From: Rhinopomastus cyanomelas
Taxonomy: Eukaryota > Chordata > Aves > Bucerotiformes > Rhinopomastidae
DNA: 64,000 nucleotides
Assembly (NCBI GenBank): GCA_013400115.1
Contig: VXBP01008913.1
Coordinates: 186,001 to 250,000, forward strand
Direction: 5' to 3'
Position numbers and translations under genes: made by a program. The notes under the pieces were generated by a model. It was not told the origin of the DNA. It ran no database searches and worked only from the letters and a program-made list of their open reading frames with translations. This document shows positions 1 through 11,475 of this stretch, in pieces. Each line of letters opens with the position of its first letter. Within the stretch, counting starts at the first letter, position 1.

Positions 1-105
1 CAACATTCATGAGGTCCCCCCTCAGTCTCCTTCTCCCCCAGCTCCCTCAGCCTTTCCTCACCAGGGAGCTGCTCCCCTCCCTCCACCATCTTTGTGCCTC
101 ATCCT
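1..105 (-). mobile_element. CR1 fragment, main type, cut by window edge
   Basis: The plus strand reads the complement of the region upstream of the CR1 RT end (GAGGTC..CCCTCAGTCTCC, then CTCCCTCAGCC). The 3' tail would lie left of position 1. Confidence 0.8.
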
Positions 106-922
106 CACTCTCCACATCCAGCAAGCAGAACGCAGAGCGTGGCTGTCGTTTGGGCAGCCGGGGGGGCAGAGTGACAACTGCTCATGGGGAGGGTGGTCCT
201 GCAGAAGAGCCAACAGTGTGTCTCCCACATCAGGCTTTTGGAAAGCTGAGCAACTTCTGGGCAGGTCCAGGCACACACGGCACCTCTCCTCCTCCCACAC
301 ACCGCTGCAGAGTGCCAGATTTCACAGCGGGACTAGCCAAGCTCATCAAGAGGATCTGGAACTTTATTGCCAAAGAGGCTTCGGTGGAATCCTCAGTGAG
401 GTTCCATTTTATCTTCTGGGGAATGAGCTCACCTTCCAGGCACCACAAGTGCTGCAGGCTACACTCCTCTACAGAGAGCTTCTGTAAAGAGAGGGTTGTG
501 TCACTACTTGTGTCACCACCAGACCTTCACTTCTTTGCTTTCCACCTCTTGGGTGTTCCCCTTACCTGTGACACCCTCACCCCGTCACCTCCTGCACCCA
601 GCCATGGTGAAGCCCATGAGATCATTCTCCCTCAGCCTGTGCCCCAAAAGGGAGCCACAACCAGCCTGGTCTCTCCCTGAGAGAGGAGAAGTTGTGGGGT
701 CCTGTTGTGTGATGGCACAGGAGAAGCCAGGATGCAGATAAATCCTGGGAAGCCTGGGAACTGGAACAGCTCCAGCCCTGGCACACGCGGGCACTGCCTG
801 ACTCACTGGCACCCACACACATCCAGTGGAGTATCGGGTGCAGAGGACAACCTGCGCACGTGGCCCCACTCCTGGGACACTGGTTGGGCTTTTCACACAA
901 GTGCATGGTCTGTGTCAGCTGG
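106..922. other. Intergenic stretch, nothing recognised
   Basis: No CR1 signature, splice-like exon or RNA gene seen. Open frames here (for example 9-680 plus) have low-complexity composition and no recognisable domain. Confidence 0.5.
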
Positions 923-1250
923 TCATAGAATCGCTGGGTTGGAAAGGACCTCCAAAGGTCATCCAGTCCAGCCCTGCTACAACAAGCAAGGACATGTCTC
1001 GCTAGAACAGACCGCCCACAGCTCCATCCAGCCTGACCTTGAAGGGCTCCAAGGATGGGGCCTCCACCATGTCTCTAGACAGACTGTTCCAGGGATCCCC
1101 TACCCTCAGACTGAAGAACTTTCTCCTCATGTCCAGCCTCAATCTACCCCTTTTCCAGCTTCAAACCCTGACCCCATGTCCTATCATTCCCTGCCCTTGT
1201 GAACAGCCTTCCTCAGTCTTCTGACTGCCCCTTTCAGGGACTGGAAGGTC
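923..1250 (-). mobile_element. CR1 fragment, older type
   Basis: Starts with the complemented tail TCATAGAATCGCTGGGTTGG and continues through the RT C-terminal region with many substitutions. It is diverged from the main type, so probably an older insertion. Confidence 0.8.
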
Positions 1251-1274
1251 GCTGTAAGGTCCCCGTTTACCTCA

Positions 1275-1370
1275 GATGAGGTGTCGAAGGATACGGTTTA
1301 GGGGGGAGCCTGAAGGTAGGGTAGATGGTTGGGCTTGATGATCCCGGGGTCTTTCCCAAGCAGAGTGATG
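1275..1370 (+). mobile_element. CR1 3' tail, second type
   Basis: Contains GGTTTAGGGG followed by GTTGGGCTTGATGATCCCGG and a TCTTTCCCAA end. Only about the last 95 bp of the element is present. Confidence 0.7.
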
Positions 1371-1715
1371 CACACACCAGCTTCAAAGCAGTTGAACCTC
1401 AAGAGTTGTGTGTCACAGATCAAGCCTCCCTTTGCTCACTCGTCTTCCTCTCAGCAGCTGACTAGCAGGAGAAAGAAGGGTTCCCCCCACAAGCTTTGCC
1501 TGGCAGCACCAATCCTCTTCTCTCAGCTCCTACTGAGAACACGAGCCATGACCTCACGCCGTTCACTCACCGCCGAGTCCCCAAAGAATTAAATGAGAAT
1601 CAACATCAGAGGAAAAGACGGAGGGTTCGCTAAGCTCTTCCTGTGGAACGAGGCAGGTTGAGTCGTTCCTGTTGCTCCTTGCCCCTGGAAAAGAAAGCAC
1701 TAGGGTACAAAGAGT

Positions 1716-1775
1716 AACCTGCACTAGATGATCGTTGGAGGTCCCTTCCAATCCCAAACGTTGGGTGATCCCATG
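1716..1775 (+). mobile_element. CR1 3' tail, main type
   Basis: Short tail only: CACTAGATGATCGTTGGAGG, then CCCTTCCAATCCCAA. Confidence 0.7.
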
Positions 1776-2082
1776 ACTGGGGTGCTAACTGGGGTTTGCA
1801 GAGGCAGGTCCTGTTCAGTGGGGACTGGCACGTCCCCCAGGAGCACAGGCACCGCCTGGTGTCCTTTGAGCACCACCGAGTGGACGGATAAGGGAAGGTG
1901 GTTTGGTTTTGAGACTGGATGAACTGGTGTCCCGGGCAGCAGATGGTCCCGCTGGAGCCCCGAGCAGTGCCCACCCTCACTTGTGTTCTCACTATCCACA
2001 GGTACCTTGGGAAGCTTTCCTGCTCCTCGACACCACATCAGGCTGTTGTCACAGTGCTCATGGTCGGGGAGTCTGTACAGTC

Positions 2083-2585
2083 ATAGAACCACAGGATCAC
2101 AGAACAACAGGGGTTGGAAGGGACCTCGAAAGATCATCCAGTCCCATTCCCCTGCCACAGCAGGATCTCCTACATCCAGTCACACAGGAACAGTCCAGGT
2201 GGGTTTTAAATGTCTCCAGAGAAGGAGACTCCAGCACCCTCAGCCTGATGAAGATGCTCCACTCTCTTCATCATGTGGCTGGACTCTTTCAAGCAGTTTC
2301 CTGTCCTTCTGCAACTGAGGGGCCCAGAACTGGACACGAGGTTCCAGATGTGGTCTCACCAGAGTAGAGCAGAGAGTGAGGAGAACCTCTCTCAACCTAC
2401 TAAGCACCCCGGGATGCCATTGGCCAAGAATGGCCACCAGGGCCCACTGCTGGCTCCTGATCGTCCTGCTGACCAACCCCATTCTGATCCACCCCGGGAT
2501 GCTGCTGGCCTTCTAGGCCACCAGGGCACAGTGCTGGCTCAGGGTCCACCAGGACCCCAGGTCCCTTCCTCCTACGGTAGGTGCT
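2083..2585 (-). mobile_element. CR1 fragment, main type
   Basis: Full tail at the left end (GGTTGGAAGGGACCTCGAAA), then about 500 bp into the element. Part of the RT C-terminal segment is missing between about 2265 and 2280, an internal deletion. Confidence 0.85.
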
Positions 2586-2861
2586 CCAGGAGGTAACTGC
2601 ATGGATTAGAAGACTGCAAATGAGTTTCATCGCAAATTATGCAAACGAGGCTTCTCTTGCAAGGTAACAGATGTTCCTTCCAACATCTGCAGCTGCTGGA
2701 ACAGTTCTCACCCACCTGCTGTTGGGTACCAGAGGTGTCTGTCGGTACGGCTGTGATCCAGCGGTGATTCAACTTGGCAGCTGGGTCACTCCCCATCCCA
2801 GGGATCCATCACCACCAAGAAGGTGCCAGCTCTTCAGGTGACTGGTGTCACAGCGCTGGCA

Positions 2862-3305
2862 AGAAGGACTGAGGCTGGCGCGGCCCTCGGAGCTCAGCCA
2901 GCCCAGAACAGGACATAACATCACCCCAGCAGCCAGACCAGGGCACTGGCCTCCAACACCTCCAGGGATGGGGACTCCCCCACTGCCCTGGGCAGCCCAG
3001 TCCAGGCTCTGTTCCCCCTTTCCCTGAAGAAGGGCTTCCTGACACCCAACCTAACCCTCCCCTGGCAGCTCCAGGCTCTGCCCTCTCGTCCTGCTGCTGG
3101 TTGAGTGGGAGAAGAGCTCAGCCCTGACCTGACTACAACCTCCCTTCAGGGAGCTGGAGAGAGGGAGGAGGTCCCTCCTGAGTCCTCTTTTCTCCAGGAT
3201 CAACACCCCCAGCTCCCTCAGCCTCTCCCCACCAGCCCTTCCCTCCAGTCCCTTCCCCAGCCTCGTTGCTCCTCTGGACCCACTCCAGCCCCTCCATCTC
3301 TTCCT
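2862..3305 (-). mobile_element. CR1 fragment, older type
   Basis: Begins GAAGGACTGAGGCTGG and carries GGGATGGGGACTCCCC, an older CR1 type shared with the copy at 7273-7410. It extends about 440 bp towards the 5' end. Confidence 0.75.
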
Positions 3306-3605
3306 TGAAGCCAGAGGCCCATAGTTAACTTGAAACCCTCACAGAGGCAAAACCCAGGGGCTCCCCGCCGGGGATATCAGTGCCCAGAGCTGCCATAAAG
3401 CCCTGCCTGGCCACCGCTTCCGCAAGCCCAGGGAAGCCCCACAGCCTGCGTTACGCAAGAGAGCAGATTAGATACACAACTGCCTCCTGGATTTACAGCC
3501 CTGGGAAGGCTGCGTCCCCCCTCCTGGGCAGCTTTAACCCTCTTTGAATCCAAGCAAGAGCCAGATGAGCAAGTTGATCTGCAGACGGTGTAGCCCCTGA
3601 GGATT

Positions 3606-4165
3606 CATAGAATCATTAGGGATTGGAAGGGACCTCAAAGACCAGCTAGTCCAACCCCCCTGCCACAGCAGGATCACCTAGATCCAGTCACACAGGAACA
3701 CATCCAGGTGGGTTTTAAACATCTCCAGAGAAGGAGACTCCACAACCCCCCTGGGCAGCCCCTTCCAGGGCTCTGTCACCCTCACCGGGAAGAAGGTCCT
3801 TGTGATATTGATGTGGAACCTCCTCTGTTCCACCTCACACCTGCTGCCCCTTGTCCTATCACTAGATGACATTCAGAGCCTGGCTCCATCCTCCTGACAC
3901 CCACCCTTCACATATTTATAGACATTAATGAGGTCACCCCTCAGTCTCCTCCAAGCTAAAGAGACCCAGCTCCCTCAGCCTCTCCTCACAAGGGAGATGC
4001 TCCACCTCCTTCATCATCCTCGTTGCTCTACGCTGGACTCCCTCCAGTAGCTCCACATCCCTCTTGATCTGAGGAGCCCAGAACTGGACACAACCCTCCA
4101 GATGTGGTCTCACCAGAGCAGAGCAGAGGGGGAGGAGAACCTCTCTTGATCTGCTGATTCTGTGA
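3606..4165 (-). mobile_element. CR1 fragment, main type
   Basis: A well preserved copy: complete tail, RT C-terminal segment and the upstream GGTCTCACCAGAGCAGAGC segment in normal order. The RT remnant still translates over about 60 codons. Confidence 0.9.
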
Positions 4166-4270
4166 TTCTAAACGTCCCCTCCTGCAGCTTAAAGCCCTTT
4201 CCCTTCGTCCTACCGCTACCAACTCCCGTGAAGAGCCCTTCCCCAGCCTCCTCCCAGCCCCACGGGCAGA
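4166..4270 (-). mobile_element. CR1 fragment, older type
   Basis: The segment CTTTCCCTTCGTCCTACCGC to CCCAGCCTCCTCCCAGCCC resembles an older CR1 internal region. It abuts the younger copy on its left, which may have inserted into it. Confidence 0.5.
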
Positions 4271-4979
4271 ACGAGGAGAGAAGAGCGACAGACAAGTGAT
4301 GCCAGACGACCCAGCGGACTGGCCGCCGGCCTTCGGGCTGCTGCAGGAGCGTCCTTCCCGAAGGTGGGCGCCGCTGCAGCGGGCTGAGAGGCTGGGAAGC
4401 AGCCCCTGGGGGGCACATGCCCAGCTCTTCAGGCTCCGTGAAGGCCTCCTCACCGTCGAGGCTCTTCCCTCTCCTCCTGGGCTGCTGCTGCGTTCGTGGA
4501 CGTTACTCACCTCCTGCCAAGGCTGGGCCTCGGGCCGATTCCTTCTCCCTTCCACCTTCTTCTAGGAGGAGGAAAGAGGAGGGCAGCTGCAGCAACAAAG
4601 GGCTCTGTGGTTTTCAGGGCAAGATGAGGCAGCTGTTTATGTGAGCAAGAGCCCGCGATCTGGCACAAGAGGGGAGCTCACCCCGACGCCAGGAGATGCG
4701 GCCAAGTTATAAACGTGTTTTGAAAAACCTCCCGGCTCGTGGACTTCAGCCGAGACTTGTCGGCTTGGCAGCTGAACTCACACAGGGATGTGTCAGCACA
4801 GGGCACACAGTGTCCTCTGCCAGCTTCCAGGAGCTGGCAACTGAAGGTAGAGGGGCTGGATGCCACCGGCCCCAGGCAGCGGCAGCCACCTGCCGCTGGA
4901 CACCCAGGCAGCAGCTGCCCTGGGAGGCTCCAGGCTGAGGGTGGCTCTGAGCAGGGAAGGGGGGCTCAGCTAGCAAGTG
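4271..4979. other. GC-rich intergenic stretch, no gene seen
   Basis: About 700 bp with scattered CpG and no CR1. Overlapping open frames on both strands are explained by GC content. No domain was recognised. Confidence 0.5.
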
Positions 4980-5150
4980 TCAAGGACTGGGTTCAGTTTT
5001 GGCCTTCTCAAGGACATTGAAGTGCTGCAGCAGGGCTGAAGAAGGGCAGTAAGGCTGGGGAAGGCCCCACAGAACAAGACACGAGGGGTGGCTGGGGGAG
5101 CTCTGGAGAAAAAAAGGCTGAGGGGAGACGTCTCTGGACAGGTCTGAAGC
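4980..5150 (+). mobile_element. CR1 internal fragment, older type
   Basis: Resembles the CR1 segment 'GGTTCAGTTTTGG..AAGGACATTGAAGTGCT..GGCTGAGGGGAGAC', upstream of the RT C-terminus. No 3' tail is attached. Confidence 0.7.
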
Positions 5151-5429
5151 TTCAGTTCTCCACTAGGGAGACACATTAGCTCTTCTTGGTGAAGCCTGTG
5201 GCCCTGGAGGCCAGCAGAGGACCTTGTAAGAGGACCTCTTGAGCCTTTCTGTTTCATTCTGGTGGCTTCAGAGGTGCAGCGGTGCCCAGGATCTGCAGTG
5301 AGGATCTCACACAGCCAAGCACCTGAAGGTCCCCCTGCAAAAGCTTCACCTGAAAGAAAGGGCTCTGTAGGTTCCCCTCAGTGCCCATCTTCAGCTACAT
5401 CAAGCATGGTGACACTTCTCATGGTACTT

Positions 5430-6080
5430 CACAGAATCACAGAACATTAGGAATTGGAAGGGACCTTGAAAGATCACCCAGTCCCATCCCCCTGCCACAG
5501 CAGGATCACCTAGACCAAGTCGCACGGGAACATCTCCAGGTGGGTTTGAAACGTCTCCACAGGAGACTCCACAACCCCCCCGGGCAGCCCCTTCCAGGGC
5601 TCTGTCACCCTCACTGGGAAGAAGGTCCTTCTCAGATTGATGTGGAACCTCCTCTGTGCCAGCTCACCCCCACTGCCCCTTTTCCTATCATAGGGTGCCC
5701 CTGAGCAGAGCCTGGCTCCATCCTCCTGACACCCACCCTTCACATATTTGTCAACATCAATGAGGTCACCCCTCAGTCTCCTTTTCTCCAAGCTCAGGAG
5801 CCCCAGCTCCCTCAGCCTTTCCTCAGCAGGGAGATGCTCCCCTCCATCCTCTCTGTGGCTCTGTGCTGGACTCTCTCCAGCAGTTCTGTGTCCTTGTGGA
5901 ACTGGAGGAGCCCAGAACTGGACACGAGATTCCAGATGTGGTCTCACCAAGGCAGAGTAGAGGGGGAGGAAAACCTCTCTTGATCTACTAACCACCTCTG
6001 GATGCCACAGGCCAAGAATGGCCAGAAGGACACACTGCTGGCTCATAGGCCTCCTGCTGGCCACCAGGTCCTTTTCTCCT
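5430..6080 (-). mobile_element. CR1 fragment, main type, about 650 bp
   Basis: One of the longer main-type copies. From the left: tail, RT C-terminal segment (open frame 5510-6157 minus), then the 5'-ward GGTCTCACCAAGGCAGAG region and the CTGCTGGC repeats. Confidence 0.9.
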
Positions 6081-6822
6081 ACACTGCACTGACTCATCCT
6101 AATGGAAGAATACTCCTCCTCACCTGCCTTCCAAAGGGCTTCCAAAGGCTTTTCCAACCCCTTGTATGGAGCAGGCAGTGGTCTGCCTGGGAGATGGGAG
6201 CAGATCTAGCAGCTCATTCCCTCCTTCTTCACGATCAAGTGAGTGGGGCAGGGATGGAGCAAACTGACCACTTGTGGGGAAGCAGCAACAGAAGATCCCA
6301 TTTCAGCTGCCAGAGAGGTTTCTTCTTAACTTCCTAAAGAAGACCAAACCAGTATCAGCAAGAACTTGGCTCATTTATCCCTAAAACCACTGATTAACCT
6401 CAAAGGACGATGCTTTTTGTTCACTTGGCTACAAACAACCCCTTTTTTTGCTGTTCCAGTGCTGGAGGGAAGAAGAAGAAGAAACAGCTGAACTAACTGC
6501 ATCGACTCTGTCAGCACGGGGCAGCACCGCGCACGACACCAGCAGAGCCGACGATGCTCGACGGGATCCAAAGCAAACATGGCCTAAAAATAACGAAGCT
6601 CCAGTTAAATTTAACAGAAATCCAATATATTAAGATCCAGGAAATCTTGAGCTAAAAAAACCACCTCTCCCTACTCTTCGCTCTGACTCTTTGGAAGTTA
6701 TTTCAGGATCATGGACACGGGTGGGATTTGTTCTGAGCTGGGATTTCTCCATGGCTTGTCTGCACGTCTTTGGCTGGAGGACTGTGGTCCCAAACAAAAC
6801 CAAGAGAGACCTGCTGCCTTGT
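6081..6822. other. Intergenic stretch, nothing recognised
   Basis: AT-richer unique DNA with no CR1, exon or RNA gene recognised. A purine-rich run (GAAGAAGAAGAAGAAAC) sits near 6470. Confidence 0.5.
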
Positions 6823-6925
6823 CACAGAACCACAGGACATCAGGGATGGGAAGGGACCTCAAAAGATCATCCAGTCCAACCCCCTGCCAGAGCAGGATCA
6901 CCCAGACCGAGCCACACCTGCTCCT
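6823..6925 (-). mobile_element. CR1 3' tail, main type
   Basis: About 100 bp of tail only (GGGATGGGAAGGGACCTC and CCAGTCCAACCCC). Confidence 0.8.
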
Positions 6926-7272
6926 GTGCTCTGACATTCAGGTGTGTTTCTGACACGCAGCCCTCACACCTTCTGCTGAACAACCCTGGCAAAGGCCCTG
7001 TGGTGATTTGAGGATGTTCTCGACGACGTGAAGACTCCACGTAACTACCGAACGGATGAATCAAGCAGCTCATCACTCAGCAGCAACATTTCACGTTGGC
7101 GTTACGGGATCAGTGAAACTAATGGGAGGTAGCAGGTGAGTGACGGTGCTGCTGCTGATGTAATTGCTCTGGGCATGACCCGTGCCCTGGCTCACACCTC
7201 TGCAACCACTCCTGGCTCTGCTGGGACTCACTAGGAGGGTTTGTTTCCCAGGACTGGACTGAGCAGCGAGTG

Positions 7273-7410
7273 AATCACAGAATCACTGAGGCTGGAGAAG
7301 CCCTCTGAGCTCTGCCAGCCCAGCCCAGGACCCAACATCACCCCATCGGCCAGAGCTGGGCACTGAGGGCCTAACACCTCCAGGGATGGGGACTCCCCAC
7401 TGCCCTGGGC
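7273..7410 (-). mobile_element. CR1 fragment, older type
   Basis: Same older type as 2862-3305: GAATCACTGAGGCTGGAGAA at the tail side and CCAGGGATGGGGACTCC inside. Confidence 0.75.
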
Positions 7411-7921
7411 TGACTGCTTCACTAGCCAGCAGGGCAAAACGACGGTGTTGCTGTTTGCCTTTCCAAAGCCAACTAGAAAAGCCTCCTGTGTGCAACGGCC
7501 CTGTTTGCACTCTCCTATTTTCCACATCAAGGAGTCAAGAGTTGGGGCATTTTGTGCATCCTGGCTGCTGGCATCAGGGGCAGGCTGGGCATCAGAGAGT
7601 TAATAACCTCGGAAGGCCTGGGGTGTCCTTCCTGCAACAGGGAAGGGGCTGCAGTAGCTGGACTCAAGCGCTGCCTGAAGAGAACAAAGTGCTCCCATCC
7701 CTCCCTCTATCCAAAAGCAGAAGGGGGAGAGACAACACTTCTTCAGATGTTGGCCAGAGTGGTCCAGGAGATGAACAAAAGCCCCTCCCAGCTCCAAAAC
7801 TCTAGTTCAAGTCCCCTGCAGCTCTGCTTCACCTGCTCACATGCTGATGCTACTGAGCCCAAGTCCCACCTCCTCAACACAGGGCAGAGAGAGGCAGCAG
7901 GACCATCTCATCCGCATTTTA

Positions 7922-8275
7922 AAATCATAGACTCACAGAGTATCTTGGGCTGGAAGGGACCTTGAAAGGTCATCTAGTCCAAACCCCCTGCAGTGAGCAG
8001 GGGCATCTCCAGCTAGATAAGGCTGCTCAGAGCCCCCTCCAGCCTGGCCTTGAGCATCACCAGGGATGGAGCTTCTACCACCTCTCTGGGCAGCCTGTTC
8101 CAGTGTTTCACCACCCTCAGACTAAGGAACTTTGTCCAAAGATCCAGTCTAGATCTCCCTTGCTCTGGGCTAACGCCATTGCCCCTCGTCCTGTCGCTGC
8201 ACAGCCTCGTGACAGCCCCTCACCAGCTTTCCTGTAGCCCCCCTCAGGTACTGGAAGGTCTCCCCAGAGCCTTCT
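7922..8275 (-). mobile_element. CR1 fragment, third type
   Basis: Tail reads CTTGGGCTGGAAGGGACC, with the inner segment CTCTGGGCAGCCTGTTCCAG. It is clearly different from the main type and moderately diverged. Confidence 0.8.
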
Positions 8276-9167
8276 CTTCTGGAAACAAAAAACCTAGTGA
8301 ACTCCTGAAGGCAGCGACGCTCTGCAATGGGATCATCTGCCCCGGCGTGTCCGGGTTTGAAGCTCTGCCTCTCGCAGGGTTCAGTCCATCCTCAGGGAGC
8401 GGCTGGTTCCTGCAGGCTCCGTCGCCTCCTGCCTCCTCATCAGCCGTGCACGAGGGTCACTTTAGGAAGCAAAGGCAGCGCTGGCAGGTGGGGCTAGTGC
8501 ACATCGCGCCGGAGAAGTCAGAGCAGGTGGCGCACGTCCCAGCTCAGGCGGGGCTGGCAGGCTCTGGGCAAAGTAAGAAAGGGCTTTAGCTCTTCAAGGG
8601 CAGAAGGCAGCTCTAAGGACAATCTCCCCCAGCAGAGAGGAGAAAAACCCCAAGAAGACACCACAAAGAGAAAGTTCTGAGGTGAAGGGGGTGGGAAAGA
8701 GGCAGCTCCCTGGGGAACCGGATCCCAGTAAACAAATGATGTATGAGGCTGCAGGGCATGGTTCTTACCACAGAGGAGAACGTGCAGAAGGCTGTTTCAT
8801 CAGAGGAGACCACACACTTCTCCTCTCTGCTGGATCCGTTCCCCTCTTACCCAGTTCGATGCCGTTGTCTTTGCCAAGACTGGTATCTGGGCTGAGCTTC
8901 AAGCTCATCAGCAGCCCCCCCTTAGAGCTTCTGGCCAAAAATACATCTCTTCCACAAAGACCGGATGATTTTCCTGCTCTGCGGGAGGTTCTTCTCCTCC
9001 TAAGAGGGAGCTGTGCTCAATCTAGTCTATCTTGGCCACACTCAGAGTCGACCCGCGGGGTAGTTCACAGGCAAAGTGCACGACACACACAGGACGTTTG
9101 GTTGGAGGAGGCAGAGAGCCTACAGAGCCCTGGAGACGCTCGGTCCAGTTCATTAGAGGCTGAGCTT
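8276..9167. other. Intergenic stretch, nothing recognised
   Basis: Unique, moderately GC-rich DNA downstream of YAP1. No CR1 or credible exon was found. A frame over 8682-9353 (plus) runs into the neighbouring CR1 and is not a gene. Confidence 0.5.
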
Positions 9168-9475
9168 AAAGCTGCCCTGGGGGGTTGTGGAGTCTCCTTC
9201 TCTGGAGACATGCAGAACCCACCTGGACATGTTCCTGTGCCACTTGGTCTAGGTGGTCCTGCTCTGGCAGGGGGCTTGGACTGGATGGTCTTTCCAGGTT
9301 CCTTCCAATCCCTAATGTTCTGTGATTCACCCCAACTGCATGAGGCTGAGTAGAGTCAATGTCTCTTCATTACTGCAGGAGGACTGGACTAGAAGATCTT
9401 TCGCAGTCCCTTCCAACCCTAATGTTCTGTGATTCACCCCCAACTGCACGAGGCTGAGTAGAGTCAGTGCCTCTG
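9168..9475 (+). mobile_element. CR1 with duplicated 3' tail
   Basis: RT C-terminal remnant and a first tail ending TTCTGTGATTC at about 9329. A spacer (CCAACTGCATGAGGCTGAG) and a second tail ending about 9435 follow, then the spacer again. Tail spacing is 107 bp. The same spacer joins two tails at 14484-14735 and 21577-21792. Confidence 0.85.
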
Positions 9476-9690
9476 CAGCCACGCAGAGCCAGACGGATGC
9501 GCTAAGGCCACCACCGAGTCCCATGGGGCTCCGGCGGTGAGCTCGTACACAGCGTTTGCAGGACGGAGCAGCGACAAGGGGGAGCCAGATCAGACCTACT
9601 ACACGGAGCACGTCCAACAAGTCACCGCGTCCATCTTCCGCGGCGCCGACCGTTAAGAACCAACCGAGATGTTTAAGCACAAAGGATATA

Positions 9691-9696
9691 TTTATA
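9691..9696 (-). promoter_or_regulatory. YAP1: Probable poly(A) signal (TATAAA variant) of YAP1
   Basis: The minus strand reads TATAAA here, and I saw no AATAAA or ATTAAA on the minus strand between 9670 and 13769. It lies in the AT-rich stretch that resembles the end of the mammalian 3'UTR. Cleavage would fall near 9661-9676. The rare hexamer and the lack of transcript data limit certainty. Confidence 0.5.
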
Positions 9697-10039
9697 CCAA
9701 ATAAAACAACTGAAAAAGTATTACATAAAAGGGAAAGTAGTGTAACAGAACGTACTTAAGTACCTAACTTACAGTCATGCTCCTACCTAGAAGTAACATG
9801 GGTAACTTAATACGGGTAATTTCCGACAAGGGCGCGTGTAAAAGGTCTCTAACATACAACGTTCTACGTGTGGAGAGTACTTTTCCCAGGATACAGAACA
9901 CAACATTATTTTACACAGGCACACCTGTTAATTTGTATAAAAAACCAACCAACCCCCCCTCCCCATGCTGGTAAGTGAAAAAGGTCACTTTAGTACTAGT
10001 TTACCAGAGGTGTGAAGGCTACGCAGCGGTACTCACGCT

Positions 10040-10920
10040 TGAAATCATCTCCTCGTTGCATTGGTGAGCGCCAGCACTGAGCGGAGCGGGATTTGATCCG
10101 CGCGGTCTCCCGCCGCCGCGGCCGGTCTCCCGGCAGGAGCTCTGGCGCCGCGGTGCTGAGCAGCACAGCTCTGTGCAGCCCCGTCTGTCTGCACGGAGTG
10201 TCTTTAGAACTAGAAGCTACGACAAGCACTACAGTGACTTCTGTTTCAATATGTACATCAGTATAAAATAGCTCCCCCCCCCCCAGAAAACACCTCCCGC
10301 GCTGCAAACGAGCGTCGCCGCCGCGGCGAGCAGTGAATCTGCAGGGTTAGAAAACAACGACAACAGCAACCCCCCCCGACCCCCAAATTAAATGCTGGTG
10401 GCCAACACCACGGCGCTCCTACGGGACGTCTCCAAATCAAGAATGGAAATGTCTCCGGATCAGTGACAACAGGCGTCACAGAAGGTCACTCGTGGTGGAG
10501 CGGTTCAAGGATTCCCAGGCGGTCAGTATCTGACCCGGAGCAGCGCTGCCCCGGGACGCAGCATCAGCTGTTAGCGTCTCCGCGGTGAGAGGGAAACATT
10601 CAACTATTAAAGCTGCGACCAGACGCACGAGAGCAAGGAGCTCGCCGAGCGCTCGGCCCCGCGGCCGCAGCAGCCCCTCTGCGACTGCCGCAGCGGCGGC
10701 ATCGACTCTGCGCCCTCCTTGCCCTTGTGGCTTTACGTCAGAAAATCTTAGTGTCTTCGTCTGCCTTCCCCAAGGGGAGACGAGGATCCATCGCGAGGTG
10801 GTGAAAACGCCGCGAAAGCCCCTACACTGGGCACGGCGCGGCGCTTCGGGAGCCGCCGGGCCACCGCACAACACGCGCGGCCCAGGCGTCATCGAGTGAC
10901 TGCCGCAGCAGAGCGGACCT
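10040..10920. other. CpG-rich block within the YAP1 3'UTR
   Basis: Dense in CpG and GC (CGCCGCCGCGGCGAGCAG at 10315; GCCCCGCGGCCGCAGCAGC near 10655), with an 11-C run at 10274-10284. Long open frames on both strands (10476-10928 minus, 10585-10899 plus) are low-complexity and match no family I know. It could be a drifted 3'UTR segment or a CpG island with its own transcription start. Sequence alone does not decide. Confidence 0.6.
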
Positions 10921-10939
10921 GTCGCCACGGGTGGGTTTG

Positions 10940-11475
10940 GGCAACTGGGATTTTTAAAGTGGGATCTTCAAACTGGGACGTAAAATTGGGTGAGATTTTT
11001 GAATTGGGACTTAAAATTGGGACTTTCAAATTGCGACGTAAAACTAAGACTAAAATTGGAACCTTCAAGTTGGGACCTTCAAGTGGGGACTTTCAAATTG
11101 AGACTTAAAATTGGAACTTTCAAATTGAGACTTTAAAATTGCAACTTTAAAATTGGAAATTTCAAATTGGGATTTTCAAATTGGAATTTCCAAATTCAGA
11201 TTTTAAATTGAGATTTTCAAATTTAGATTTTAAATTGGGATTTTCAAGTTTGATTTGAAATTGGTATTTTCAAGTTGGCATTTTAAAACTGGGACTTTCA
11301 AGTTGGGATTTTCAAACAAACTTTCCAATTGGGATTTTCAAATTCAAATTTGAAATCGGGATTTTCAAATTTGATTTGAATTTGGGATTTTCGACCATCC
11401 AGTCCAATCCCCCACTTCAAATTTGATTTGAAATTGGGATTTTCAAATTGGCAATTTACAACTGGGATTTTCAAG
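10940..11475. repeat. Degenerate ~14-bp AT-rich tandem array in the YAP1 3'UTR
   Basis: Over 530 bp the plus strand repeats variants of GGGATTTTCAAATT and GGGACTTAAAATT at roughly 14-bp spacing, strongly diverged. Sub-motifs such as TCAAATTTGA are self-complementary, so the transcript could fold. A CR1-tail-like insert sits at 11392-11413. The array is inside the inferred 3'UTR, so it should be transcribed. Confidence 0.85.

Noticed and set aside
3678..3872. Many 60-130-codon frames containing RRFHIN..NFFPVRV-type sequence, here and elsewhere, as host genes
   Set aside because: They are C-terminal remnants of the CR1 reverse-transcriptase ORF, repeated dozens of times with stops and deletions.
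9700..9705. AATAAA on the plus strand as the poly(A) signal of a plus-strand gene
   Set aside because: No plus-strand coding exon is present, and the stretch resembles the end of the YAP1 3'UTR read on the minus strand.
10476..10928. 150-codon open frame on the minus strand (and a 104-codon one on plus) in the CpG-rich block
   Set aside because: Low-complexity, alanine/arginine/proline-rich translation typical of GC-rich DNA, no recognised domain, and it lies within the inferred YAP1 3'UTR.
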